Shown in pieces: positions 1-8,383 of a DNA stretch of 53,141 nt. The position numbers and the translations under genes are program-made. The DNA comes from an uncultured Alphaproteobacteria bacterium (GTDB taxonomy: Bacteria > Pseudomonadota > Alphaproteobacteria > RF32 > CAG-239): positions 1-53,141 of the forward strand of contig CALYAW010000009.1 in assembly GCA_944393685.1 (NCBI GenBank), written 5' to 3'. Numbering within the stretch: position 1 is the first letter of the stretch; each line of letters starts with the position of its first letter. The notes under the pieces were generated by a model. The model saw only the letters and a program-made list of their open reading frames with translations, was not told the DNA's origin and made no database searches.

Positions 1-44
1 AGGCGTTTGCTGGCACCATTAGGGTTACACCCGCTTATGAAGAA

Positions 45-75
45 CCACCGGCTAAGCCGGTGGGTTACTTTTTTT
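45..75 (+). terminator. Rho-independent terminator of a gene left of the window
   Basis: A perfect 8-bp inverted repeat (CCACCGGC, loop TAA, GCCGGTGG) is followed by a T-rich run on the plus strand. It should end a plus-strand gene lying mostly outside the window. One reading frame at the left edge closes at 20-22, which would fit the tail of such a gene, but it is too short to identify. Confidence 0.75.
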
Positions 76-1039
76 ATTCTTTTGACGCAGATGCCTGCTT
101 CAAAGAAAAAATAATGCTTCCGGCCAGAATACTAAACGTAATTATCAATGATTGCCAGGCTTCTATTTTTATACCTATGAAGGGCAGAAAAATTTTGCTG
201 CCGATAAAAATAAGAATAATTGCAAGAGCCGGTTTGAGATAAGTAAAACGATTAATGCTGGCCGCAAGTAAAAAGTAAAGAGCTCTTAGGCCAAGAATCG
301 CAAAAATATTACTGGTATAGACAATGAAAACATCTTGTGTAATCAAAAAAATCGCGGGAATGCTGTCTACTGCAAAAATAATGTCCATAAACTCAATAAT
401 GATTAGCGCAAACAAAAGTGGTGTTATCAAAATCTTTTTGTTTTGTCTAACAATGAAATGTTCATCATAGAGTTTTCGGGTCATTTTGAATGTGCGTTTT
501 ACTATTTTGAAAATCCGCGTGTCTGATAAAGCGGTTTCTTCTTCTCCTTTGAGAAGCATTTTAACGCCTGTATATAGCAAGAAAAATGAGAACAGATATA
601 ATATCCAATGGAAATCACTGACAAGTTTGGCTCCAATTAAAATCATAACAGCCCGCATGACAATGGCACCTAAAATCCCCCAGAATAAAACGCGATGTTG
701 GTATTTACTGGGAATTTTGAGGCTGGTGAATACCAGAGAAATTACAAAAATATTATCCATAGACAAACTTTTTTCAACCAAATAGCCGGTGTAATAAAGC
801 ATGCCTGCGGAAATCCCTTTTTCATAAATGATAAAGAGCCCGAAAACTAATGCAATGAGGATATAATAAATACTCATTTTAAGAGTATCGGCAATTTGCG
901 GCTCTTCACTTTTTTTGTGAAATACAAATAAATCTAAAAAAAGAAGCACGAAAATAAGAGTGCCAAAAATGAGCCACATAATATTCGTTGGCAACACATA
1001 ATGATGCTCAAGCAGATAAGTTAGTTTTTCCAATTTCAA
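74..1039 (-). CDS. TerC/Alx family integral membrane protein
   Basis: The 321-residue protein is almost entirely hydrophobic segments. It belongs to the TerC/Alx family of inner-membrane proteins linked to metal-ion (often manganese) homeostasis and tellurite resistance. Family signs are the acidic membrane motifs around 'EKSLSMDNIF' (about residues 88-97) and 'EFMDIIFAVDSIPA' (about 216-229). Length matches Alx (about 320). The start is a TTG with AGGA just upstream; a second TTG six bases on is better spaced and possible. The gene stands alone behind a good promoter (1068-1096). The family call is firm; the transported ion cannot be read from sequence. Confidence 0.9.
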   Translation of the reverse strand: MKLEKLTYLLEHHYVLPTNIMWLIFGTLIFVLLFLDLFVFHKKSEEPQIADTLKMSIYYILIALVFGLFIIYEKGISAGMLYYTGYLVEKSLSMDNIFVISLVFTSLKIPSKYQHRVLFWGILGAIVMRAVMILIGAKLVSDFHWILYLFSFFLLYTGVKMLLKGEEETALSDTRIFKIVKRTFKMTRKLYDEHFIVRQNKKILITPLLFALIIIEFMDIIFAVDSIPAIFLITQDVFIVYTSNIFAILGLRALYFLLAASINRFTYLKPALAIILIFIGSKIFLPFIGIKIEAWQSLIITFSILAGSIIFSLKQASASKE

Positions 1040-1067
1040 AAATCCTGTCTGTTGTTAAAACGTTTGT

Positions 1068-1096
1068 TGTATACGATAAGTACATATAAGCGTCAA
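1068..1096 (-). promoter_or_regulatory. Sigma-70-type promoter for the TerC gene
   Basis: On the minus strand TTGACG is separated by exactly 17 nt from TATACA. This places the transcription start about 20 nt upstream of the TerC start codon. Seen directly; activity is inferred. Confidence 0.7.
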
Positions 1097-1121
1097 TGCA
1101 AAGATATCGTTCTTGTGTATT

Positions 1122-1793
1122 TTATCCTTTTTTATTATTATTCAGAGAAGTTAAGAGTTGTTTGAGTTCTTCAAAACTGTACACTTCAGGAATTCCTTTC
1201 AAATCTTTCGGAAGATCTGTTGTAAATTCACATCTATATCTGATTGGTTGAGCTCCTACATTTATGGCGGCATATTGATTATAAATGCGGTCATCAATCA
1301 GAGCTGTTTCTTCTGCTTTCAGCTTGTATTTGGCAAAACATTCTTTGAGCATGTCTTCCTTAGCAGAATCATGCATGAATTTGCCGTGTTGAACACATTC
1401 TATCGTTAAAAAATTTGTGACCGGCGCCAAAAGTTGATTGAGAAATTTTTTCTTGGTTTCAACATCAAAGGTCGCGGAAAGAGTAAACTGCCGATAGCCT
1501 TGGTTATGAAAATATTCAAGCGTTTCTATAACGTTGGGATATAGTGGACGGTTGGTAAAAAATTCCGGAGAGTGGCAAAAGTCATAGTCCATTTCTGTGC
1601 CCAGTGTCGGGTGAGTTTTTAGTTCTAAAGCTCCGTATTTGGGGTTTATTGGCAGAGCCTTGGGGAGTTCTTCCCATTGCAAGTTTTGATACATTTTACA
1701 ATAGTTTGGATGCTTGGTTAAAAAATTATAATATGCGTAATTCAAATTGGCGAGTACGCCATCGACATCCCAAAATATGTTTTTGATGGACAT
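1122..1793 (-). CDS. HAD-superfamily hydrolase
   Basis: A 223-residue haloacid-dehalogenase-type phosphatase. Motif I is DVDGVL near the N-terminus (nucleophile and acid/base aspartates), motif II is the serine in 'LSAT', and motif III is the paired acid in 'ALIDDR'. The start at 1793 was chosen because AAGGAAGG lies 7-8 nt upstream; a longer frame starting at 1841 would overlap the preceding gene. It is the last gene of a run with two glycosyltransferases and an ABC exporter, so a sugar-phosphate substrate is plausible but unproven. Confidence 0.8.
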   Translation of the reverse strand: MSIKNIFWDVDGVLANLNYAYYNFLTKHPNYCKMYQNLQWEELPKALPINPKYGALELKTHPTLGTEMDYDFCHSPEFFTNRPLYPNVIETLEYFHNQGYRQFTLSATFDVETKKKFLNQLLAPVTNFLTIECVQHGKFMHDSAKEDMLKECFAKYKLKAEETALIDDRIYNQYAAINVGAQPIRYRCEFTTDLPKDLKGIPEVYSFEELKQLLTSLNNNKKG

Positions 1794-1810
1794 AGGGGTT
1801 CCTTCCTTGA

Positions 1811-2665
1811 TTAAATAACTGTTTTTGTTTTTCCTGACCACAGCGGTATTAGATTAAAGAGTTTGCATTTACTCCGATTGTTTTTGCGAGTGTATGTGAG
1901 AAAAGGAATAAAGCCGAAAAGACTGATGCGTGTAGTTGAGGTGGCTCTTTGCTTTGCTTCGGTATAGAGATCCGGGTTTTGTTTTCTGACAAAAAAGCGT
2001 ATTTTGTCGCTTACATCGGCGGTTAAACGTTTTTGACGATGCGATGTGTTATTTTTGTGGTTACGGTATGAAAATAAAATTTCCGGAATATTGTGAAATT
2101 TGGTATGAGGCAACAGGCGGCACCACAGCGCATAGTCTTCGGCCGGCGTATAGTCTGCCTCATATTGAGCCAGAGTAAACATTGTTTTACGGAGCATTGA
2201 CGCTGGATGGAAAATACTACTGCGGAAAAATAAAGCCATTTTAATCTCTTCGTCTTCAATTGGTAATGGTAATTTTTTTCCGGAGACAATATCTTTGGCA
2301 AAAGAACCGACAACGCCGATATCCGGATTTTGTTCCAAGTATGCAACCTGGGTGGCTATCCGTTCTGGCTGGCTGATATCATCATGATCCATTACAGCTA
2401 TGTATTTGCCTTTTGCTAAACCGACAAGTTTATTTCTAGAGCCTGAAATACCAAGATTCTTTTCATTTGTGTGGTACTTTATGCGTGCGTCGTGATAGGA
2501 CAGAACAACTTTTTCAACATTTGAATCTGTTGAACAATCATTGAGTATGAGAAGTTCAAAATCATCGAAAGTTTGGGTTAAAATACTTTCTATCGCTTCA
2601 CGAAGATAGCTCTCTTTGGTGTTGTAAACCGGCATCAGCACGGAGACTGTCGGATTTTTTGTCAT
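1811..2665 (-). CDS. Glycosyltransferase family 2
   Basis: A 284-residue GT-A fold transferase. The N-terminus 'VSVLMPVYN' starts the nucleotide-sugar-binding Rossmann-like domain, 'LNDCSTD' gives the first acidic motif, and 'VMDHDD' (about residue 93) is the metal-binding DXD-type motif. It probably transfers a sugar to lipid-linked or surface polysaccharide at the cytoplasmic face of the inner membrane. It sits 17 nt before the HAD gene and 11 nt after another glycosyltransferase in one operon. Donor and acceptor are unknown. Confidence 0.88.
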   Translation of the reverse strand: MTKNPTVSVLMPVYNTKESYLREAIESILTQTFDDFELLILNDCSTDSNVEKVVLSYHDARIKYHTNEKNLGISGSRNKLVGLAKGKYIAVMDHDDISQPERIATQVAYLEQNPDIGVVGSFAKDIVSGKKLPLPIEDEEIKMALFFRSSIFHPASMLRKTMFTLAQYEADYTPAEDYALWCRLLPHTKFHNIPEILFSYRNHKNNTSHRQKRLTADVSDKIRFFVRKQNPDLYTEAKQRATSTTRISLFGFIPFLTYTRKNNRSKCKLFNLIPLWSGKTKTVI

Positions 2666-2676
2666 TTTTACCTCTT

Positions 2677-3615
2677 TTATTTAAAAATATTTTCTTTTAT
2701 ATGCGGATAGTGTTCAATAACAGCTCGGAATTGTTCATCATTGCGTCCTTCGCTACAATTAACCATGGCCAGTGTGAATTCATCTGTCATGCGCATCTCT
2801 CGCTCAGGATTGATATAGGTGAGGGTCTTAATGTTGTTTTCAACTACATTAATCGGGGTGTTGTTCATTACCGCCATAGCCCAAAACCATATGTCATCAG
2901 CATAGGGTGCTAATTTTTGAAAAAGTTTTTTCTCTATGACATCTTTGTATAGACTGTGCGGGGGATAAAGAGCACCACCAGCGCCGGTAGAAAAATTGGC
3001 AAAAGATGGTAAGCCGTGACGGATGCGATGTCGCCATTTTTTGTAGGGAAGAATGTTGCCGTTTTCATCGGCAAGAAGATGATGAGCTCGATGGCAGTGT
3101 ATGGCGCGAGGAGTTTTTAGATAAGATGTGTAGAGCAATTCCAACCATTGTGGGGGATAGAAAATGTCATCATCGGCTGTGATGATGATGTCGTCGGGAA
3201 ATTCTTTTAATGAGGGGATTAGTTTTTTATATGAGCGCAAATCTTCACACCATTTTATGACAAGGCCGTTGTTGCGTAATTTTAGGACATCGCTCGGAAT
3301 GTCTTGTTCCAGTTGAGGAAATTGTTCTTTGGCAAGCCACAGAATTACAGTATCCGGTTTAAGGCTTTGGTTTAAAAGAGAGTATATGGTGTAATGAATG
3401 TCATACATCCGCTCAGGAAATGATGTTAACGAAACAATGAGGCGGGGGGAGATTTCTCTTTTGAGTGTTCCGAGTGTATTAAAATGATTAATTTGCGTTT
3501 GTAGAGCTACTTTATCTATGTGCGGAAGGTATTTTATCTTGCGTCTGCGGTATTCTTGTTCCGAAATAATATGAAGTAAACGTAGTAGTTTGATATAAAT
3601 TTTTCCAAGTTTCAT
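2677..3615 (-). CDS. Putative glycosyltransferase (GT-A fold, DDD motif)
   Basis: A 312-residue protein with 'RLIVSLTSFPERM' near residue 60 and 'IITADDDIFYP' near residue 145. The triple aspartate is the expected metal/nucleotide-sugar site. The pattern fits GT2-like transferases of capsule and LPS clusters. The ATG at 3615 has GAGG 6 nt upstream, whereas the ATG at 3627 has none, so the shorter start is preferred. The gene lies between an MsbA-like exporter and a second transferase, supporting a role in surface glycolipid or polysaccharide assembly. Confidence 0.75.
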   Translation of the reverse strand: MKLGKIYIKLLRLLHIISEQEYRRRKIKYLPHIDKVALQTQINHFNTLGTLKREISPRLIVSLTSFPERMYDIHYTIYSLLNQSLKPDTVILWLAKEQFPQLEQDIPSDVLKLRNNGLVIKWCEDLRSYKKLIPSLKEFPDDIIITADDDIFYPPQWLELLYTSYLKTPRAIHCHRAHHLLADENGNILPYKKWRHRIRHGLPSFANFSTGAGGALYPPHSLYKDVIEKKLFQKLAPYADDIWFWAMAVMNNTPINVVENNIKTLTYINPEREMRMTDEFTLAMVNCSEGRNDEQFRAVIEHYPHIKENIFK

Positions 3616-3632
3616 TGGTTGCCTCATCGAAA

Positions 3633-5396
3633 TTATTTTAACTGGGTTTTATATAGAGCTGCATAAACTCCGTTTTCTTTGTTGACTAGTTCTTCGTGTG
3701 TTCCGGTTTCTGCTATCTCTCCGTAATTGACAACTATAATTTTGTCTGCGTGGCGAACGGTAGAGAGACGGTGAGCTATAACAAAGACCGTGCGATCTTG
3801 CATCAAATTGTTGATGGCTTCTTGAACAATGGCTTCTGATTTGTTGTCAAGAGCGGAAGTGGCTTCATCTAAAATGACAATCGGTGCGTTTTTGATGAAG
3901 GCTCTGGCTATGGCAATCCGTTGCTTTTGTCCACCTGAGAGTAAAACACCGCGTTCACCGATGTCGGTGTCAAGGCCTTTGTCCAAAGATGCAATAAATT
4001 CATCCAGACAGGCGGATTTTACGGCTTGGTTTATTTGCTCTTGAGTGGCGCTTTTGGTGCCAAGCAAAATATTGTCACGGATTGTTCCCGCAAAAAGAAA
4101 GTTATCTTGAAAAACTATCGCTATTTTATCTCGTAGAGAGTTTAATTCGAGGTCTCGAATATCAACCCCATCGATGAGAATCTGTCCGGATTTAACATCA
4201 TAAAAACGCGGCAATAGGTTGACCAGAGTGGTCTTTCCGCCACCGGAGTTGCCGACGAAAGCAACCGTTTGACCTTTTTTAATTGTTAGGTTGATATTTT
4301 TCAAAACAGGTTTTTTTGCTATGTATTCAAAACAAACATTTTTATATTCAATTTCTTTATTGATGCTTTGGAGTGGTTTCGCGTTTGGTTTGTTTTCAAT
4401 TTTGGGGTGTTCATCAAGGAGTTTGAAAACACATTCCATTGCCATAAGAGATATTTGCACCGAGTTAAAGTTGTTGCCAATGCTTTTTATGGGGTTGTAC
4501 AGCATAATTAGAGCCGTGATAAATGAAACAAAATTTCCAGCGGTGATTTGATGGGTTACTATTAAATAACTACCAAGCCAAATGACTGCCGCAATTCCCA
4601 AAGAGACAACAAAATGCATTATCGGTGAAAGCATACCGGTGCGTTGTATCATTTTGATGCCTAACTTAAATAGGTTTCGCAATGTCTCTTTAAAGCGTGT
4701 TAATTGATAGTCATAAAGATTGTAAGATGAAATGATGCGGTTGCCACTGTATGTTTCATTAAAATGTGTAATGACGGCCGAGCTCGAAAAAATATTTTTA
4801 TCAAATAATTGTTTTAGCTTGCGGCGCAATGTTGTCAGAGGGTAAAGGGCTCCCAGAAGGACTATGACCGCAACAATGGCCAATTGCCATGAGTTGTAAA
4901 ATAATACCCCAATTAGGGATAAAGAGGAAAATACTCTGGTGGTAAATAATTTCAAATTAGCCAACAGGCCATTACAGGCCGTATCTACATTAGTGTTAAA
5001 TTGAAAAACAATATCTCCGGAGCGACGCTTATCAAAAAACTGGGCGTCAGAATGCATCAGTTTTTCAAAAAGGTCTATTTTAACGTCATTGGCTATTTTG
5101 CGACCCACCCAAGTGTTAAGGTAAGTTGCGGTGTAGTTTAAAAAACTCTGTAAAATACTGAATAGAATTATTAAAAGAGGTATGTATGTCGTTGAAGAAG
5201 TTGATTTTTCAACCATAACAATATCCATGTATGGTTTGAGAGACCAGGCGATAACAGCATCCATTGAACCAATTGGAATCGTAATTAGTACGGCAACAAG
5301 GGCTCGAAAGCTATAGGGCTTTATGTAAGGATACATTTTGGAGTAGTTGCTTACAATGTAGGAAGATTTTATTTTATTTGCCAGGGTGGTAAACAT
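3633..5396 (-). CDS. MsbA-like ABC exporter (fused membrane and ATPase domains)
   Basis: This 587-residue half-transporter has about six membrane helices in residues 30-320 followed by an ABC ATPase domain. Walker A is 'GNSGGGKTT', the signature is 'LSGGQKQR', Walker B is 'IVILDEATSAL' and the H-loop is 'IAHRLSTV'. Size and arrangement match the MsbA/lipid-flippase group, which moves lipid A-core or other lipids across the inner membrane as a homodimer. It heads an operon with two glycosyltransferases and a HAD hydrolase, so a glycolipid substrate is likely. A multidrug role cannot be excluded. Confidence 0.88.
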   Translation of the reverse strand: MFTTLANKIKSSYIVSNYSKMYPYIKPYSFRALVAVLITIPIGSMDAVIAWSLKPYMDIVMVEKSTSSTTYIPLLIILFSILQSFLNYTATYLNTWVGRKIANDVKIDLFEKLMHSDAQFFDKRRSGDIVFQFNTNVDTACNGLLANLKLFTTRVFSSLSLIGVLFYNSWQLAIVAVIVLLGALYPLTTLRRKLKQLFDKNIFSSSAVITHFNETYSGNRIISSYNLYDYQLTRFKETLRNLFKLGIKMIQRTGMLSPIMHFVVSLGIAAVIWLGSYLIVTHQITAGNFVSFITALIMLYNPIKSIGNNFNSVQISLMAMECVFKLLDEHPKIENKPNAKPLQSINKEIEYKNVCFEYIAKKPVLKNINLTIKKGQTVAFVGNSGGGKTTLVNLLPRFYDVKSGQILIDGVDIRDLELNSLRDKIAIVFQDNFLFAGTIRDNILLGTKSATQEQINQAVKSACLDEFIASLDKGLDTDIGERGVLLSGGQKQRIAIARAFIKNAPIVILDEATSALDNKSEAIVQEAINNLMQDRTVFVIAHRLSTVRHADKIIVVNYGEIAETGTHEELVNKENGVYAALYKTQLK

Positions 5397-5462
5397 TATT
5401 ACTCTTTTTAGTTGTTAAACAAAATGCATCTTATCAATGTTTTTAAGGTTTGGCAACAGTTA

Positions 5463-5942
5463 TCAAAAGGCCATATATTTATGTTGAAGATAGATAATTA
5501 ATGCGGCATATAATCCGGCAAAAATATCATCCAACATGACGCCCCATGCATTGAGGACTTTTTTATCTGCCCATTTGGCCGGTTGGGGCTTAGTGATGTC
5601 AAAAAGACGAAAAAGACCAAAACCAAGCAAATACGTTATCCAGGCTGTCGAATTATTTTGTAGGTAATGAGCTACAGGCGCAAAAGTCAACAGTTGCCCC
5701 GCAACTTCATCTATGACAACAAAAGAAGGATCATGTTTGGAATATTTTAAGACCTCACGCGTGCTCAGTACTCCGATTGCAAAAGTAATAATTGTTCCGC
5801 AAATAATTCCAAAAAAACCAAAAAAATATGCTAAAACAAAAGCTAAAGGAAGTGTGGCAAAAGAGCCGAATGTTCCTGGAGCAAAAGGAGCATAACCAAT
5901 ACCAAAAAAACTTGCTAACAAGTAAGATAATTTTTTGTACAT
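5463..5942 (-). CDS. pgpA: Phosphatidylglycerophosphatase A
   Basis: A 159-residue membrane protein that dephosphorylates phosphatidylglycerol phosphate to phosphatidylglycerol. Family motifs are 'GYAPFAPGTFGS' near residue 16, 'FVVIDEVAGQLL' in the middle and 'NAWGVMLDDIFAG' near the C-terminus. Three to four membrane helices and overall length fit PgpA. The ATG at 5942 follows GAGG by 6 nt; the longer frame starting at 5954 lacks a ribosome binding site. It is divergent from ugd across about 150 bp. Confidence 0.93.
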   Translation of the reverse strand: MYKKLSYLLASFFGIGYAPFAPGTFGSFATLPLAFVLAYFFGFFGIICGTIITFAIGVLSTREVLKYSKHDPSFVVIDEVAGQLLTFAPVAHYLQNNSTAWITYLLGFGLFRLFDITKPQPAKWADKKVLNAWGVMLDDIFAGLYAALIIYLQHKYMAF

Positions 5943-6099
5943 AACAGACCTCATAAAAGTTTTTTTATTTACGTTAATATAGGGATATTATTTTGACAAG
6001 TTCTAAATCTTAGATGTGTTTATTGTGAGAATATGAGTTGCACCAACAGAATAAATTTGATACAAATTTTTGAAAAATGAACTATGAGTTGAGGATATG

Positions 6100-7398
6100 A
6101 TGAAAATAGCTATTATCGGAACCGGATATGTCGGATTGCCTACGGGTGTCGGTTTTGCCGAGTTGGGGAACGAGGTGGTTTGTATTGATAAGGATGAAGG
6201 AAAAATTGATAAATTGAGTTCAGGTCAGGTTACTATTTTTGAGGATGGTCTGGATGAGATGTTTTCAAACAATGTGCGCAGCGGTCGATTAAAATTTACA
6301 ACCTCCATGAAAGAAGGTGTTGAGATTGCAGATGTTGTAATTATAGCGGTGGGTACTCCTCCTCATCCGATTACTAAAGAAGCGGATATGCGTTATATTC
6401 ATGAGGCTGCGGAAGAATTAGCCGATTTTTTGCAAGGATATACTGTTGTGGCAACAAAATCGACGGTTCCTGTCGGTACTGGGGATGAAGTGGAAAAAAT
6501 TATTCGTGAACGGCATCCTCAAGCAAATTTTGATGTCGTTTCTTTGCCTGAGTTTTTGCGTGAGGGATTTGCAATACACGATTTCTTTAATCCTGACAGG
6601 ATTGTTATTGGAGCCAACAGTGATAAGGCTTGCAAGGTTTTGAGAGAATTGTACAAACCGTTTGATGGAAAAACGCAGATTTTATTTGTGCGGCGTCGTT
6701 CTTCCGAAACTATCAAATATGCCGCAAATGCTTTTTTAGCTATGAAAATTCATTATATTAACGAAATGGCGAATTTTTGCGAAAAAGCAGGGGCTGATAT
6801 CTATGAGGTAGCAAAAGGTATCGGTTTGGATAGCCGAATCGGACATCGCTTTTTGAATCCGGGGCCAGGGTATGGCGGTTCGTGTTTTCCGAAAGATACA
6901 AATGCTATGGCTTATATGGGGCGCCAATATGGTGTTAATTTGAGCCTTATTGAAACTGCAATAAAAGGAAATGATGAGCGTAAGACGGAAATGGCGAATC
7001 GGGTGCGAGAGGCGATTAAAGATGTTGCCGATGCACAAATTGCGGTTCTAGGTCTGGCTTTTAAGAACGGAACGGATGATTGCAGAGAGTCTCCTGCAAT
7101 GCAAATTGTTTCGGAATTACTAAAGTATAATTTAAGACTGAAAGTTTATGATCCTCAAGCAATGGAAAATGCTGCTAAAATACTTGGTAACAAAGTGACA
7201 TACGCTTCAAATATTAAGGAAGTTGTTGATGGAGCGGATGTCTTGGTATTGTTGACCGAATGGCCGGAATTCAAAGAAATTAATTTAGAAGAAATTAAAG
7301 ATTTGATGAATACTCCTAAAATTATGGACTTGCGTAATCTTTTGGATCCTCAAAAGGTTAGAAATATTGGATTTGAGTATCATAGTATTGGGCGTTAG
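6100..7398 (+). CDS. ugd: UDP-glucose 6-dehydrogenase
   Basis: A 432-residue enzyme that oxidises UDP-glucose to UDP-glucuronate with NAD. The N-terminal Rossmann motif is 'IGTGYVGLP'. The catalytic region 'GPGYGGSCFPKD' with the active cysteine is near residue 260, and 'LAFKNGTDDCRESPA' lies in the C-terminal UDP-binding domain. Two adjacent ATGs occur; the second (6100) is better spaced (5 nt) from GAGG. With the neighbouring glycosyltransferases and the phosphoglucomutase at 36.9-38.5 kb it gives a route from glucose-6-phosphate towards UDP-glucuronate for surface polysaccharide. Confidence 0.95.
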   Translation: MKIAIIGTGYVGLPTGVGFAELGNEVVCIDKDEGKIDKLSSGQVTIFEDGLDEMFSNNVRSGRLKFTTSMKEGVEIADVVIIAVGTPPHPITKEADMRYIHEAAEELADFLQGYTVVATKSTVPVGTGDEVEKIIRERHPQANFDVVSLPEFLREGFAIHDFFNPDRIVIGANSDKACKVLRELYKPFDGKTQILFVRRRSSETIKYAANAFLAMKIHYINEMANFCEKAGADIYEVAKGIGLDSRIGHRFLNPGPGYGGSCFPKDTNAMAYMGRQYGVNLSLIETAIKGNDERKTEMANRVREAIKDVADAQIAVLGLAFKNGTDDCRESPAMQIVSELLKYNLRLKVYDPQAMENAAKILGNKVTYASNIKEVVDGADVLVLLTEWPEFKEINLEEIKDLMNTPKIMDLRNLLDPQKVRNIGFEYHSIGR

Positions 7399-7399
7399 A

Positions 7400-8074
7400 T
7401 TAAACCGCTATGTCTTTTTTGGGGGTGACAAATTCTTCTTTTAAGATAAATTGATTAAAAGAATTGTCGTATGTTCGAAAAACATCGGCAATTTTTTTAT
7501 ATTCGGAGCATAATTCAACAAGAACGGATGCGCGTTGCTTTATCATTTCCGGAGGAGTGTGGCGATGGGTTATTTCTTCTCGTTTTTTTGCGCGCAACAG
7601 GGCTTTGTTTATGTTGCATTGAATGTAGTCAATTTCAATTTCATAACCTTGAAGACGGAGGTTTTTTAATAAATCAAGGTGCGCAGCTGTGGCTCCACTA
7701 TGCTCAAAAAGAATATTGAGCCGTTTTTCGATTGCACGGCGCAATAACTCATAGCCAATAACACGGGCTGGAATTTCCCAGTTTTTGAAGGCTGTCGGAG
7801 ATCCATATGCCTCTATATCATGGTGATAAGCTGGAATTTGCTCCATTATATGGTCAAAGCTAATGTATATAAAATTATTTTGTTTTTGTTTCTTACAAAA
7901 AGTTGATTTTCCGGAACCTGGGATTCCTAAGGTATGAATAATCTTGGGGTTGATATTCGGCTGAAAAGAGGCCAGTGTCTTATTGAGAATGAATTCATAT
8001 TCCGCTTTTTGAATTTGAGTATAATCGTAAGGAATTAGGTTTGATATTTGCGGAATAAGTGTTGTTAGCAACAT
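7400..8074 (-). CDS. Zeta-toxin-like P-loop kinase
   Basis: A 224-residue protein with Walker A 'GIPGSGKST' at about residues 49-57, followed by 'FISFDHIMEQIPAYH'-type sequence and a basic lid. This order resembles zeta toxin/UDP-GlcNAc kinase and related small-molecule kinases. The start has AAGGAG 5 nt upstream. No antitoxin-sized gene accompanies it: the neighbours are ugd (convergent, 1 nt apart at the 3' ends) and a tRNA. A chromosomal metabolic or repair kinase is therefore as likely as a toxin. Fold confident; function not. Confidence 0.65.
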   Translation of the reverse strand: MLLTTLIPQISNLIPYDYTQIQKAEYEFILNKTLASFQPNINPKIIHTLGIPGSGKSTFCKKQKQNNFIYISFDHIMEQIPAYHHDIEAYGSPTAFKNWEIPARVIGYELLRRAIEKRLNILFEHSGATAAHLDLLKNLRLQGYEIEIDYIQCNINKALLRAKKREEITHRHTPPEMIKQRASVLVELCSEYKKIADVFRTYDNSFNQFILKEEFVTPKKDIAV

Positions 8075-8151
8075 AAAGGCTCCTTAATTCTAGTTTGGAG
8101 ACGATTTAACATATTTGGAAAAATTTGTCTATAAAAAAATATAAAAAGCTC

Positions 8152-8179
8152 TTGTTTAATTTTTTTTTTGTGATATAAG
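8152..8179 (+). promoter_or_regulatory. Promoter for tRNA-Pro
   Basis: TTGTTT and TATAAG are separated by 16 nt, with the -10 ending 15 nt before the mature tRNA 5' end. Position and spacing fit a short-leader tRNA promoter. Confidence 0.5.
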
Positions 8180-8194
8180 CATGAACTGCAAAAA

Positions 8195-8271
8195 CGGAAT
8201 GTAGTTCAGCCTGGTAGAACGCTTCGTTCGGGACGAAGAGGTCGCTGGTTCGAGTCCAGTCATTCCGACCA
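8195..8271 (+). tRNA. tRNA-Pro (anticodon CGG), CCA encoded
   Basis: A 77-nt cloverleaf. The acceptor stem CGGAATG/CATTCCG is perfect, the anticodon stem CTTCG/CGAAG closes a TTCGGGA loop with anticodon CGG (reads CCG, proline), the T-loop is TTCGAGT, the discriminator base is A and the CCA end is genomic. A terminator follows within 4 nt, so the gene is a single transcription unit. Confidence 0.97.
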
Positions 8272-8274
8272 GTT

Positions 8275-8307
8275 AAAAAAGCCGCTTCTAATAAAGCGGC
8301 TTTTTTT
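8275..8307 (+). terminator. Terminator of tRNA-Pro
   Basis: Stem GCCGCTT/AAGCGGC with a 6-nt loop, flanked by A-run and T7, directly after the tRNA. Confidence 0.9.
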
Positions 8308-8315
8308 GTTTGGTA

Positions 8316-8340
8316 AAAACTCCCCGCTGTTTGCGGGGAG
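8316..8340 (-). terminator. Terminator of the hydG operon
   Basis: An 8-bp perfect stem (CTCCCCGC/GCGGGGAG, loop of 5) is followed on the minus strand by GTTTTT. It lies about 45 bp beyond the hydG stop. Confidence 0.85.
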
Positions 8341-8383
8341 TGGTGGTTTTGATGCGTGTCGTTCAAAGATAGTTTTTTTGTAA

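Noticed and set aside
60..242. Plus-strand 60-residue frame at the left edge
   Set aside because: It runs through the terminator stem and lies antisense to the end of the TerC gene.
8106..8366. Minus-strand 86-residue frame across tRNA-Pro
   Set aside because: It is the antisense translation of the tRNA ('NDWTRTSDLFVPNEAF' is a familiar false protein) and its two terminators.
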